Positions 1 to 9,622 of a stretch of 52,383 nucleotides of DNA are shown here, one piece after another. Source of the stretch: Syntrophobacterales bacterium (GTDB lineage: Bacteria; Desulfobacterota; Syntrophia; Syntrophales; UBA8958); contig JAGPFL010000004.1 in assembly GCA_018056545.1 (NCBI GenBank), forward strand, positions 1-52,383, written 5' to 3'. The first letter of the stretch is position 1; every line of letters starts with the position of its first letter. Below the pieces are notes generated by a model that ran no database searches, was not told the DNA's origin, and saw nothing but the letters and a program-made list of their open reading frames with translations. The position numbers were made by a program, and so were the translations under genes.

Positions 1-1
1 C

Positions 2-1708
2 CAGAGGCAGGTGCGCCGTAAAGACATTATGCACCGTATGGAGGATGGGCAGACCGGTCTCCTTGGCATAGGCGGTGATGGCGCCGCCCGCCATCCAGTC
101 GTGGCTGTGAATGATGAGCTTTCCCTGGTGCTGGGCCCGGACGGTTTTGATGACGTTGTTGATGATCTCCCGCTGAAATTCCGCGGCCGTCAGCACGGGA
201 TTCCCCGCATAGGCGCTCAAGCTGTCGGCAAAGACCGCCGAGCTGACCAGATGGATGCGCTTGGGATCCAAACGGTAGCGTTGCTCCCGCCATTCCCATT
301 CATCCAGATTGCTCTCCCTTTGAAAGCGGCGCTTGAGGTTCAAGGTCACCAGGTGGACGTGAATGCCACGTTCCACCATCCCCTCGCATAGAGCCGATAC
401 CACCTCTCCCTGGCCGCCGCTTTTCCCGGAGATATACTTAGCGAGCTCCCCCATCTCTTCCGGTAAAGGCCCGGTTTCGGGAGTGATGATGAGCACCGCC
501 GTACGTTCCTTCCGTTTGATTATTTCGAACCGCTGGAGATCGCTTTGCAATTGATCTATCTTTCTGGTCAGGATGTAGGTGGGCTGGGATATGGATCCTC
601 CGTAGGGGTTGAAATAGGAATGGACGGCATGATCCTCGCCGATCCGCTCATGGAGAAAATAGACGTGATCGGAGGTGGTCAGATGACGCCAGCGCGTCAA
701 CAGCTCCGCTCCGGCCCGGCGGGCATCGGCTTCCATGGCTTCTATGTCCCGAAACAATTCGTACTGCGTCATATTGCCCAGCCACCCGAAGGTATCACGG
801 GTGGCATCCGCCCAGGAGGAGGTGGACAGTCCGTCGATGTCCACCTCCGGACAGGCGACATGCTGAAAATGGTCGGCGATCTCCGTGGGATTGGCCAAGA
901 CTATGGAAGGATAATGACGCAACGCCTCGGGAAGGCCGCGCCAGAAGGCGAATATACCCTTGTCCTCCCATATGTGCTCGCCGATGTGTTCGTAGTCGAA
1001 ACCCAACAGCACCGCCTCTCCGTCAATCCGGGCAATGTAGGAGGCATACAGCTCCGGAGAGAGGGGACGATGTGGGAAGCGGAAGGCGATGTCGTCGCTT
1101 AGTTCCCGATGTCTGGGCAACACCAGGAGACCGGGCAGCCCCCGGGCTCTGAAGACGGCATGGGGGGATATAGGGGCTCCGTCGATATTATACATATCGT
1201 CCCTCTTTTCGCAAAGGATCGAACGATAGCCCATATCCGCCACCACTGCCGCGATGTTGTTGTTGTACATCAGCTCCGTATTCCGGAAAGCGGAAGGGAA
1301 AAACCCGAAAAGACGACGGATTTTATCTCGGTGCAGGGAGACCTGATCGCGGAATTCCCTCTTTGACGGGTCCTGAAAGAGACTGGTGAGGGAATGATAG
1401 TAGGTCTCGTCCAGGAATTCTATCTGTCCCCGCTCCCTACCGGCGTCGGCAAGACCCTGCAAGGCGGAGATGACCTGCGGCCGGTAATTCTCCGCCTGTT
1501 CGAGGAAAACGCCGGACATGCTCATGGTGATCTTGAATTCCGGATGGGCCTGAAGAAGTTCTGTAAAAAGGTAGGTAGCCGGAAGGTAGCACTTATCCGC
1601 CACCTTGTTGAAAATTTCCCGATTCTTCTCCTCCCAGAAGAACTTGTCCCGTTCCGGGTGGAGCCGGAACGGCTGGTGGAGTTGAAAATAGATGGTCAGC
1701 AGCGGCAT
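2..1708 (-). CDS. GH57 glycoside hydrolase fused to glycogen-synthase-like GT5 domain (3' end outside window)
   Basis: An open minus-strand frame runs from ATG at 1708 to the window edge, giving 569 codons with no stop. The N-terminus carries the GH57 signature HQPFRL. Further GH57-like blocks follow: FRNTELMYNN, and GFDYEHIGEH with a likely catalytic Glu. From about residue 410 the protein changes to a starch/glycogen synthase N-terminal domain. It starts ITPETGPLPEEMGELAKYIS, continues with the ADP-glucose-loop-like GKSGGQGEVV, and later has HSHDWMAGG, equivalent to the HDWH region of GlgA. GH57 enzymes act on alpha-1,4-glucans and GT5 enzymes build glycogen, so a cytoplasmic role in storage-glucan synthesis or remodelling is inferred. 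A candidate promoter for this strand lies at 1807-1836. The gene is divergent from hrpA and its end is not visible. Confidence 0.85.
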   Translation of the reverse strand, partial: MPLLTIYFQLHQPFRLHPERDKFFWEEKNREIFNKVADKCYLPATYLFTELLQAHPEFKITMSMSGVFLEQAENYRPQVISALQGLADAGRERGQIEFLDETYYHSLTSLFQDPSKREFRDQVSLHRDKIRRLFGFFPSAFRNTELMYNNNIAAVVADMGYRSILCEKRDDMYNIDGAPISPHAVFRARGLPGLLVLPRHRELSDDIAFRFPHRPLSPELYASYIARIDGEAVLLGFDYEHIGEHIWEDKGIFAFWRGLPEALRHYPSIVLANPTEIADHFQHVACPEVDIDGLSTSSWADATRDTFGWLGNMTQYELFRDIEAMEADARRAGAELLTRWRHLTTSDHVYFLHERIGEDHAVHSYFNPYGGSISQPTYILTRKIDQLQSDLQRFEIIKRKERTAVLIITPETGPLPEEMGELAKYISGKSGGQGEVVSALCEGMVERGIHVHLVTLNLKRRFQRESNLDEWEWREQRYRLDPKRIHLVSSAVFADSLSAYAGNPVLTAAEFQREIINNVIKTVRAQHQGKLIIHSHDWMAGGAITAYAKETGLPILHTVHNVFTAHLPL

Positions 1709-1806
1709 GGCGGCACTATGTTCGTTTTGTCGATCGGCGCCGTTTCTCCCGTATTTCCGTGTGTTGGAACAGCGTTGCCGGAACGCTGAAGGCGTCTTGT
1801 GGTCAA

Positions 1807-1836
1807 TTGATACCTGATTCCGGTGCAAAAAGTCAA
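1807..1836 (-). promoter_or_regulatory. sigma-70-like promoter for the GH57/GT5 gene
   Basis: On the minus strand TTGACT (1836-1831) and TATCAA (1812-1807) are separated by 18 bases. They lie about 100 bases upstream of the ATG at 1708. The spacing and hexamers fit a housekeeping promoter, but activity is inferred. Confidence 0.45.
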
Positions 1837-1890
1837 CACCATCTCGGACGTGCCGTTGACAGAAAGCGGGTGGTATGAAATACAGCGGGC

Positions 1891-4800
1891 ATGAAAAACA
1901 CCGATGTTCAAGAACCTCTTCGAAACCCGGCGATACGGATCCCTCGCCGTCCCTCCACTTCATATCCCCCGGAGTTGCCCATAACGGCCCGTAAAGACGA
2001 GATTGCGGACCTGTTGCGCCGCCACCAGGTGGTCGTCGTCACCGGCGAGACCGGTTCCGGTAAATCCACCCAACTTCCCAAAATATGTCTCGACGCGGGT
2101 CGGGGAAGCCACGGGATGATTGGCTGCACTCAGCCGCGCCGCCTGGCCGCGGTAACCGTCGCCCGGCGCGTGGCGGAAGAACTGGGAGAGGAGATCGGCA
2201 TGTCGGTGGCCTACAAGATCCGCTTCGACGAAAGAAGCGGCGACCGATCCTGCATAAAATTCATGACCGACGGGGTGCTGCTCATGGAGGCCCAGCGGGA
2301 CCGTTTCCTGCGGCGTTATGACACCCTCATCGTCGACGAGGCCCATGAACGGACCTTGAATATCGATTTTATCATCGGCCTCCTGCGGTCCATCCTTCCC
2401 CGGCGCCGTGATCTTAAAGTGATCATCACCTCGGCCACTTTGGAAACCGAAAGGTTTTCCCAGGCCTTCCATAATGCCCCCGTCATCCATATCTCCGGCC
2501 GTCTTTACCCCGTGGAGATTCGCTGGCAGCCCCTGGCCGCGGAAGACGAAGGTGAAGGTCCGCCGTCCTACGTCGAGGGAGCGGCAGCGGCCGTCGCCGA
2601 CCTCGACCGGAACCATCATCACGGAGATTCGGGAGATATCCTGATCTTCATGCCCACCGAACAAGACATCCGTGAAACCTGTGAGCTCCTCGGCGGTCGG
2701 TTCCAGGAAGGAAAAACCGTTCTTCCCCTTTTTTCCCGCCTGTCCGCCGGAGAACAGCAGCGTGTCTTTCAACCTTCATCCCGGCAAAAGATCGTGGTCG
2801 CCACCAATGTGGCGGAAACATCCCTGACGATTCCCAATATCCGCTATGTGATCGATACAGGGCTGGCCCGTGTCGCCCAATACAATCCCCGCACACGTTC
2901 CACAGCCTTGCCGGTGGTTCCCGTTTCCCGAAGCAGCGCCGATCAGAGGATGGGACGCTGCGGCCGGGTTCGGGATGGGGTATGCATCCGCCTGTACGAC
3001 CGGGAAGACTATCTTTCCCGTCCCCTCTTCACCCCCCCGGAAATTGTCCGCGCCAATCTGGCAGCGGTAGTCTTGCGAATGCTCTATCTCAATATCGGCG
3101 ATGTTTTTTCCTTCCCCTTTCTCGATCCCCCGGCGAAGCGGCAACTGAAGGATGCCCTTGATATTCTAAGGGAACTGGGCGCCATATCGCGCGTGGGAAA
3201 TCCGGAACTTACGGCCACCGGGCGCTTTATGGCCCTCCTGCCGGTAGACCCCCGCTTCGCCCGTATGCTGATCGCCGCCGCGGAAAGTGGCTGCCTGGAG
3301 GAAATGCTGGTCATTGCTGCGGCGCTCAGTATCTTAGATCCACGGGAAAGACCTCAGGACAAGCTGGCCGAGGCGGAACGGATGCACGTCCGTTTCCAGG
3401 ACCCCTCTTCGGATTTCGTCGGCATCCTCAAGCTCTGGCAGGCCCTGCACAGGGAGGTAGAAGGCGGTCCTACCGGTGGTCGCCTGAGAAAATTCTGTCG
3501 CATCCATTACCTGTCCTGGCGTCGCATGCGGGAATGGCAGGATCTTCACCGCCAGTTAAAGGGTATCATCCGAGAAGCCCTGCCGGATCCGGCCGCCGCC
3601 AAAGGTACTTCCGATTCCGAGACTGCGGCCTTGTATCTTCCCCAGCCCGTATCCTCCAGGGACAACGTAGGTAAAGCCCACCGGGAGGATCCCTATGCGG
3701 GCCTGCACAAGGCGATTCTCAGCGGTTTTCTTTCCGGCATCGCCACGAAGAACGAGAGAAATCTCTATCGCGCCCCGAAAGGAAAAACGGCCATGATTTT
3801 CCCCGGCTCCGGTTTGTTCCGTCGGGGCGGAACATGGATCGTCGCCGCGGAATGGGTGGAAACAACACGCCTTTATGCCCGCACCGTGGCCTCCATCGAG
3901 CCGGAATGGATTGTCGAAGTTGCCGGAGAACTCTGCAGTTTCGCTTATAGCGACCCCTTCTGGAACCGCGAACGGGGAGAAGTACAGGCCTGGGAACAAA
4001 TATCTCTTTATGGGCTGGTGATTATCCCCCGGCGTACCGTATCCTATGGAAAGATCGCCCCCGACGTTGCCATGGAGATCTTTTTACGCGAGGGGATCAT
4101 GACCGGAGAACTCAAGGGGGAATATCCTTTCCTTATCCACAACCGCGAGGTAATCGAAAGGGTGCGCTGCCTGGAGGACAAAGTTCGGGCCCCGGGAATT
4201 TTCTTCGACGAAGAGCGCGTCTTTGACTTCTACCGAAAAAGATTGCCGCAACTGTCCTCGGAACGGGCCCTCCGCCACCATATCCGCCGTCAGGGCGATG
4301 ATGCGTTCCTTTTCATGAAGAACGAAGACATCCTGACCAGGGCTCCCGAACCGGAGTTGCTGACGTCTTGGCCCGACGAGGCATCGGTGCTGGGAATCAA
4401 CGTTCCCCTAACCTACAATTTCCATCCGGGAAAAGACGACGATGGGATCACCGCCCGGATTCCCTTCACCCTCCTCGCCTCCCCTGATTGTTTCCATCTG
4501 GAAACCGCTGTGCCGGGGCTGCTCCGGAAAAAGTTGCACGAATTGCTGCGACGTCTTCCCAAAGCTTACCGCCGCCTCCTTCCAGCCGGAATGGAAACGG
4601 CGGAGACGTTGCTTCGCCATCTCCCGAAAGTTCAGGCGCAGGCGTCATTGTCGGAAGCCCTCACCATGGTCATTCTGAATAACTACGGCGTTACGATTCC
4701 ACCCACCGCCTGGCCTTTGGCGGAATTGCCGGATTTCCTGAAAATGCGCTTCGTCGTCACCGACGAAAATGGCCGGGAATTGGAAAACAGCCGCGATCTG

Positions 4801-5763
4801 GGAGGATTGCACACCCGCTTTCACGCGCAGGCGATTGATGATTACCTGGAACAGGCACGCCGTCAATGGGAAATCGCCGTGGTAGAACAAGGGGATTTCC
4901 CAGAGCTGCCGGATGCGGTACCGTTGGGCGAAGGGGGTATGACCGTGGCATGGGCCTATCCGGCTCTGAAGGTCGAGGCAGGCGCAGTGAGCATGCGGCT
5001 TTTCCAGGAAAGGGACATGGCGGAAAAGAGCCACCGCCAAGGAGTTGCCGCCCTTTTTGAAAGGCATTTTTCCACAGAGCTTAAATATCTGCGGAAAGCC
5101 CTTCTTCCGGAAGGAAAAATGAAGCTCCATGCCGAACGCTTCAGCGGCGTCAAACAATTTCAGAAACGGGCATACGATAAGGTAATACATGATTTATTCG
5201 CTGTAAATATTCGTAATAGAAACTCATTTTACACACATGCCGATAATGTGAAACCCCTTATTCTTCCCCGTGGCCAGGAAATTATGCAACTGGCTGCCCC
5301 TGTTTTGTCAGCCCACTTCGAAACATCGGAGGTCATAAAGCGTCTGGAAAACCGCCATCGCCGGGAGAAGCCGGCACAGGAGTATCTGCAATTGCTGACG
5401 AGAGAACTGAAAGAGCTTCTCCCCGAAGACTTTCTGGTAAGATATCCGGAAAGAATTTATGACCATTTGCGCCGATATCTGCGTGGTTTGGCCATCCGGG
5501 CGGAACGAGGCATGTTCGATATCGCCCGGGCCTTTTCCAAAACTGCGGAAATCAATTACTACCGTGATCAGTGGAAGCGTATCGTCGGTGCTGCCGACCG
5601 GATCATTTCCTCTAAAGGCCTGGAGGAACATGAAGAATTTCGCTGGTTGCTGGAAGAATACAAGATTTCCATTTTCGCTCAGGAGTTGAAAACCAGCACC
5701 CCTGTATCGCCCAAGCGTCTCGAGAAGAAATTGGAGACGCTCCGAGATATGCTGAGCTCTTAA
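1891..5763 (+). CDS. hrpA: ATP-dependent RNA helicase HrpA
   Basis: This 1290-residue DEAH-box helicase has the full-length HrpA architecture. Motif I is GETGSGKST at residues 52-60, TQPRR follows, the DEAH box is at 149-152, and motif III is SAT. Motif VI reads as a QRMGRCGR stretch. After the helicase core come the HA2/OB-fold region and the long C-terminal DUF3418-type domain characteristic of HrpA. Family members unwind or remodel RNA in the cytoplasm and have been linked to mRNA processing and rescue of stalled ribosomes. The ATG at 1891 is the first in frame. A TTGACA at 1856-1861 lies just upstream, without a convincing -10. A hairpin at 5899-5921 may end the transcript. Confidence 0.95.
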   Translation: MKNTDVQEPLRNPAIRIPRRPSTSYPPELPITARKDEIADLLRRHQVVVVTGETGSGKSTQLPKICLDAGRGSHGMIGCTQPRRLAAVTVARRVAEELGEEIGMSVAYKIRFDERSGDRSCIKFMTDGVLLMEAQRDRFLRRYDTLIVDEAHERTLNIDFIIGLLRSILPRRRDLKVIITSATLETERFSQAFHNAPVIHISGRLYPVEIRWQPLAAEDEGEGPPSYVEGAAAAVADLDRNHHHGDSGDILIFMPTEQDIRETCELLGGRFQEGKTVLPLFSRLSAGEQQRVFQPSSRQKIVVATNVAETSLTIPNIRYVIDTGLARVAQYNPRTRSTALPVVPVSRSSADQRMGRCGRVRDGVCIRLYDREDYLSRPLFTPPEIVRANLAAVVLRMLYLNIGDVFSFPFLDPPAKRQLKDALDILRELGAISRVGNPELTATGRFMALLPVDPRFARMLIAAAESGCLEEMLVIAAALSILDPRERPQDKLAEAERMHVRFQDPSSDFVGILKLWQALHREVEGGPTGGRLRKFCRIHYLSWRRMREWQDLHRQLKGIIREALPDPAAAKGTSDSETAALYLPQPVSSRDNVGKAHREDPYAGLHKAILSGFLSGIATKNERNLYRAPKGKTAMIFPGSGLFRRGGTWIVAAEWVETTRLYARTVASIEPEWIVEVAGELCSFAYSDPFWNRERGEVQAWEQISLYGLVIIPRRTVSYGKIAPDVAMEIFLREGIMTGELKGEYPFLIHNREVIERVRCLEDKVRAPGIFFDEERVFDFYRKRLPQLSSERALRHHIRRQGDDAFLFMKNEDILTRAPEPELLTSWPDEASVLGINVPLTYNFHPGKDDDGITARIPFTLLASPDCFHLETAVPGLLRKKLHELLRRLPKAYRRLLPAGMETAETLLRHLPKVQAQASLSEALTMVILNNYGVTIPPTAWPLAELPDFLKMRFVVTDENGRELENSRDLGGLHTRFHAQAIDDYLEQARRQWEIAVVEQGDFPELPDAVPLGEGGMTVAWAYPALKVEAGAVSMRLFQERDMAEKSHRQGVAALFERHFSTELKYLRKALLPEGKMKLHAERFSGVKQFQKRAYDKVIHDLFAVNIRNRNSFYTHADNVKPLILPRGQEIMQLAAPVLSAHFETSEVIKRLENRHRREKPAQEYLQLLTRELKELLPEDFLVRYPERIYDHLRRYLRGLAIRAERGMFDIARAFSKTAEINYYRDQWKRIVGAADRIISSKGLEEHEEFRWLLEEYKISIFAQELKTSTPVSPKRLEKKLETLRDMLSS

Positions 5764-5898
5764 AAAGAAGTGGCTACCGAGACACAAGATATGATATTGA
5801 GAAACCCAGCGAGATAACTCCGGAGATGCATGCATCCATTTATCCTCTTTGAAAACATTTACATCGGCGTAAGCGTCTGATGGAGACATCATTACCCG

Positions 5899-5921
5899 AG
5901 GCTTGCCAATGGGGTAAGCCT
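5899..5921 (+). terminator. Candidate intrinsic terminator after hrpA
   Basis: A 9-bp stem pairs 5899-5907 (AGGCTTGCC) with 5913-5921, contains one G-U pair and has a five-base loop. Only a short T run follows (TTTC overlapping the stem end), so termination is plausible but weak. It is the only clear structure in the 210-base gap between hrpA and the next gene. Confidence 0.4.
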
Positions 5922-5973
5922 TTCGACGATTTTCTCCATAGATTGATCATGAATATTCGAAAGAAACGAGACG

Positions 5974-7908
5974 ATGGCAACACCTCTCTTATCCAGGCTT
6001 AGTTTGCAGGGCAGAGACCTTCAGTACAAACTGGTGATTATCCAGGGTTTGGTTTTTGTCCTTCCGTTTTGTCTTTTAACCTACATGCTCTATATCAAGG
6101 AGGCCTTCCGCGATGTAGAGCACGTTCTGGCTTATCTCCTCCTTCTCTTCGTCGTCCTCGCCGGCATAATCACCTTGAGGCAGATCTTCGATCGCATTTT
6201 AAGGATAGCCGCCCAGGCGCAAAGGGCAGCCGCCGGTGACATTGCCTCCTTTCCGGTCGAAAATCTGGCCGACACGGAGGATTTGAAGGAGATTTCCGCC
6301 TCCTTTAAAATCCTTCTCGACAAGTTTCAGGAGGTGGGAAAGGAACTGACAAAAAAGACGAACGATTTGCTCGCCATCAAGGAAATATCTGATATTGCAA
6401 ACGAATATCTACATCTGGACAGGATTCTGCAGTCTCTGTGCGAAAAATCCCTTTATACCACCAACGCCGCCGTGGCCACGATTTATTATATAGAGAACGA
6501 TCATCCCCTGAAGGTCATACCATCGCCCAATGCCGACAAGACCGACGATTTCGTCAAATATTCCTATGAGATGGAATGCAGGGCAAGGCTTACCTTTCTG
6601 GACATGAAACCCACGATCCCTCCCTCTCAGCCCGGGAACATCTCCACGATTTCCATGCCGGTGATTGATCGCGAAGACCTGAAGGCGGTCATTATCATCC
6701 TGCGGAAGGAAACACAGCCGCCCTTCCAGGAAGATGATCTTCAGTCCCTGGCCGTCATGTTCAACACCGTAAATTCCGCACTCCAAAATGCCGTACTGCA
6801 CCGGCGCATAGAGGAACAATACCTCATCATCAAGGAAAAAAGTGAATCTCTCCAAAGGGAAATAGAAGAGAGAAAAGCCATGGAAGCCTCACTGCGCCAA
6901 ACTGAGGAAAACTGGCGTCGCTACGCCTTCATCGTCAACACGGCGAAGGAATTCATGACCCTCATCAACAGGGATTACCGCTATGAAACGGTAAGTCATT
7001 CATATTGCCTCGCCCATAACAAAGTCCCGGAGGATTTGGTCGGAAAGACCGTCGGGGAAATATGGGGCACCGAAGGCGAGGAGATCATCAAGAAACATCT
7101 GGACAGATGCTTTTCGGGTCAGGAGGTCTACTATCAGGAAATTTTCGAATTCGACAAAGGGGGCAAACGTCACTACGACGTCAGCTATTATCCATATCGG
7201 AGCGGCACTGGAGGCGATGTCTCCCATGCCGTGGTGGTGACCCATGACGTCCACGATCATGTGCTCAACAAGTTGGCGCTGGAAAAGACGGTAAAGAAGC
7301 TCAGATCGTTGACCGAGGGTATCATCGCCGCCCTTTCCAAAGTAATCGAAATCAAGGATCCTTATACGGCGGGGCATCAACATTCCGTGGCCGGAATCGC
7401 CCTCGCCATAGCGGAGGCCTTGCATCTTTCCGAGGAACAGCGGGAACTCGTGAGGATCAGCGCGGAGATTCATGATATTGGAAAGATATGCATACCTTCG
7501 GAAATACTGAGCAAACCAAGCAAGTTGAGCGATATGGAATTCACCCTCATCAAATCCCACCCGGAAATGGCCAATGTCATTCTGGGAAACATCGATTTTC
7601 CCATCCCCATCGCCCCGATCATTTTGCAGCATCACGAGCGTCTCGATGGTTCCGGTTATCCCCTGGGTCTCAAAGAGCAACAGATTTGCCTGGAGGCAAG
7701 GATCATCGCCGTGGCGGATGTTGTCGATTCCATGTCCTCTCACCGCCCTTATCGTCCCGCCCTGGGAATCGAGATGGCCATGGATGAGCTGATTAAGAAC
7801 AAAGGGATCCTCTATGACCGGGATGTCGTGGACGCCTTCCTGGCCTGGCAGAGAAGGTCCGGCGCTCACAAGCAGGACAAAATTACCTGCGACGAAACGA
7901 TCAGCTAA
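5974..7908 (+). CDS. Membrane-bound GAF-PAS-HD-GYP signalling protein
   Basis: The protein has 644 residues. Two hydrophobic segments (about 19-42 and 49-70) are followed by a HAMP-like linker and a GAF-like region (about 130-290). A coiled stretch leads to a PAS domain (about 310-430) and a C-terminal HD-GYP domain. The HD-GYP signatures are intact: EIHDIGKICIPSEIL holds the HD dyad and HHERLDGSGYPLGL holds the GYP motif. Active HD-GYP enzymes hydrolyse cyclic di-GMP, so this is probably a receptor that lowers c-di-GMP in response to a signal. It is monocistronic, and its stop overlaps the stop of the convergent metallo-hydrolase gene. A second HD-GYP protein lies at 35813-37051, close to the polysaccharide genes. 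Confidence 0.9.
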   Translation: MATPLLSRLSLQGRDLQYKLVIIQGLVFVLPFCLLTYMLYIKEAFRDVEHVLAYLLLLFVVLAGIITLRQIFDRILRIAAQAQRAAAGDIASFPVENLADTEDLKEISASFKILLDKFQEVGKELTKKTNDLLAIKEISDIANEYLHLDRILQSLCEKSLYTTNAAVATIYYIENDHPLKVIPSPNADKTDDFVKYSYEMECRARLTFLDMKPTIPPSQPGNISTISMPVIDREDLKAVIIILRKETQPPFQEDDLQSLAVMFNTVNSALQNAVLHRRIEEQYLIIKEKSESLQREIEERKAMEASLRQTEENWRRYAFIVNTAKEFMTLINRDYRYETVSHSYCLAHNKVPEDLVGKTVGEIWGTEGEEIIKKHLDRCFSGQEVYYQEIFEFDKGGKRHYDVSYYPYRSGTGGDVSHAVVVTHDVHDHVLNKLALEKTVKKLRSLTEGIIAALSKVIEIKDPYTAGHQHSVAGIALAIAEALHLSEEQRELVRISAEIHDIGKICIPSEILSKPSKLSDMEFTLIKSHPEMANVILGNIDFPIPIAPIILQHHERLDGSGYPLGLKEQQICLEARIIAVADVVDSMSSHRPYRPALGIEMAMDELIKNKGILYDRDVVDAFLAWQRRSGAHKQDKITCDETIS

Positions 7909-8588
7909 GAATTCTGACGAAGATAGCGCCGGATGTATTTCTCCACCGCCGCTCGGGGCTGAAAGATGCCGAAATGTCCTTCGCAGAGGATGTCGGCATT
8001 CAACTGCAGCAGCTTTTCCATAGAGTGACGCCATTGGCCGATATCGGACCGGAAGCTGGGGAGGAAAGGTCCGTGAATGTCTTGTCCGAAGAGGATTCTC
8101 TTTCCGCCGCGATCTACATACAGGCATATGGAACCCGGGGTGTGACCGGGGGTATGGAGCCAGTGGATGACCCCTGAACCGCATTTAAGTTTCCCCTCGC
8201 CGCCTGTCAGTTTAACGTCCACCCCCAGGGGAGGAAAATTCGTTTCATACCAATTGGCTGCCGTCAAAATGGCGTCGCCTGTTTCCAGGGCGGCGGCATC
8301 TCCGTCGTGAATCGCGATGCGGCAGCCGAATTCCCGACGGAAATAGTCTGCGGCGCCGATATGGTCGATATGACAATGGGTGAGAATCAGGAGGCTTATC
8401 TTTTTGGGGTCCAGGCCGGCATCCAAGATATTGTTTTCCAGTATCCTGGCGCTTCGCCCAGCGCCGGCGTCGATCATAACCATCTCGTCGCCGCCGTCTA
8501 CGATGAAGACGGTGGCATCTTCGGAACGGGAGATGTTAGGTCCACCTACAATATATATCCCTTCTGCAATGATTTCCGCCTGTCCCAT
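7905..8588 (-). CDS. MBL-fold metallo-hydrolase
   Basis: This 227-residue metallo-beta-lactamase-fold protein has the zinc-binding HCHIDH motif (LTHCHIDHIGAADYF), a downstream HTPGHTPGS and a C-terminal CEGH. It resembles glyoxalase II-like hydrolases, but the substrate cannot be told from sequence. I chose ATG at 8588 because GAGG lies about ten bases upstream and the start then sits 11 bases after the pyrD stop. A start at 8633 would overlap pyrD and add a non-conserved basic stretch. It is the last gene of the minus-strand EIIA-to-pyrD operon. Confidence 0.8.
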   Translation of the reverse strand: MGQAEIIAEGIYIVGGPNISRSEDATVFIVDGGDEMVMIDAGAGRSARILENNILDAGLDPKKISLLILTHCHIDHIGAADYFRREFGCRIAIHDGDAAALETGDAILTAANWYETNFPPLGVDVKLTGGEGKLKCGSGVIHWLHTPGHTPGSICLYVDRGGKRILFGQDIHGPFLPSFRSDIGQWRHSMEKLLQLNADILCEGHFGIFQPRAAVEKYIRRYLRQNS

Positions 8589-8599
8589 ATTTCTTTTCC

Positions 8600-9586
8600 T
8601 CACCGTTTTCTTTCTTCTTCGCTTTCCGTCCATAACCGCAGGGTGCCCACAAGCTCATTGACGTCTTGGAGGCCGTGGCGGTTCATATAGCCCGTCATCC
8701 CGTTGAGAATCTCCATGGTCACGGCGGGATTGACAAAATTTGCGGTACCTACCTGCACCGCTGTGGCGCCGGCGATAATAAACTCCAGGGCATCATCGGC
8801 ATTCATGATACCGCCCACACCTATTACAGGGATGCGCACCTCCGCGGCCACCTGCCAGACCATCCGCAGGGCCACCGGCTTGATGGCCGGTCCGGAAAGA
8901 CCGCCGGTCACGTTTCTCAGATGGGGGATCCTCCGCTCCACATCCACCGACATTCCGGTAAGGGTGTTTATCAGGGAAATGGCGTCCGCTCCCGCCGCTT
9001 CCGCCGCTTTGGCCATGACTACGATATCCGTCACATTCGGAGAGAGTTTGATCAGCAAGGGCAAATCGGTTACTCCCCTCACCCGTGATGTGACTTCCGC
9101 CACCATATCGGGATCGGTGCCGAAGGCCACACCCCCTTTACGTACATTAGGGCAGGAGACGTTGATTTCCAGGGCATGAACGCCCGTTACGGTCGTGAGC
9201 AGCTCGCTCACCCGCAGATATTCCTCCACGGTTTCCCCGTAAACATTGGCGATGACAGCCACATCGTAGCGGCGCAAAAAAGGGAGTTTTTCGCGGATAA
9301 AGTTTCGGACACCGACATTCTGCAAACCTATCGCATTGAGCATGCCGCCCGGCGTTTCCATGATGCGCGGCCCGGGATTTCCTTTGCGGGGCTGCCATGA
9401 AAGACCTTTTACGACAATCCCTCCGAGACGGTTCAGATCCACGTAGGAAGCGAATTCCTCCCCGTAACCGAAGGTGCCCGAGGCGGTAAGGACGGGATTT
9501 TTCAATCGCAGCCCGCCGATGTTCACCGCAAGATTTCCCGTGCACTCGGATGTTCCGGATATTTTCTTTTCTATTTTCTTTTCCAT
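8600..9586 (-). CDS. pyrD: Dihydroorotate dehydrogenase, catalytic subunit (class 1B)
   Basis: The 328-residue FMN barrel enzyme oxidises dihydroorotate to orotate in de novo pyrimidine synthesis. Recognisable blocks are [13 protein letters not shown] near the N-terminus, the INVSCPN active-site loop bearing the catalytic cysteine of class 1 enzymes, and C-terminal IPVIGVGGI and [10 protein letters not shown] phosphate-binding segments. The gene directly follows pyrK, which encodes the electron-transfer partner of the class 1B heterotetramer, so electrons go to NAD+. The first ~20 residues ([14 protein letters not shown]...) are a family-atypical extension and the true start could be slightly downstream. 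Confidence 0.95.
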   Translation of the reverse strand: MEKKIEKKISGTSECTGNLAVNIGGLRLKNPVLTASGTFGYGEEFASYVDLNRLGGIVVKGLSWQPRKGNPGPRIMETPGGMLNAIGLQNVGVRNFIREKLPFLRRYDVAVIANVYGETVEEYLRVSELLTTVTGVHALEINVSCPNVRKGGVAFGTDPDMVAEVTSRVRGVTDLPLLIKLSPNVTDIVVMAKAAEAAGADAISLINTLTGMSVDVERRIPHLRNVTGGLSGPAIKPVALRMVWQVAAEVRIPVIGVGGIMNADDALEFIIAGATAVQVGTANFVNPAVTMEILNGMTGYMNRHGLQDVNELVGTLRLWTESEEERKR

Positions 9587-9622
9587 ACCTCAGTTTTTCC
9601 GACGCTCATCGACCGGAACGCT

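Noticed and set aside
7000-8184. Long minus-strand open frame opposite the HD-GYP receptor
   Set aside because: It overlaps two well-supported genes and shows no motif. Long antisense frames are common in this GC-rich sequence.
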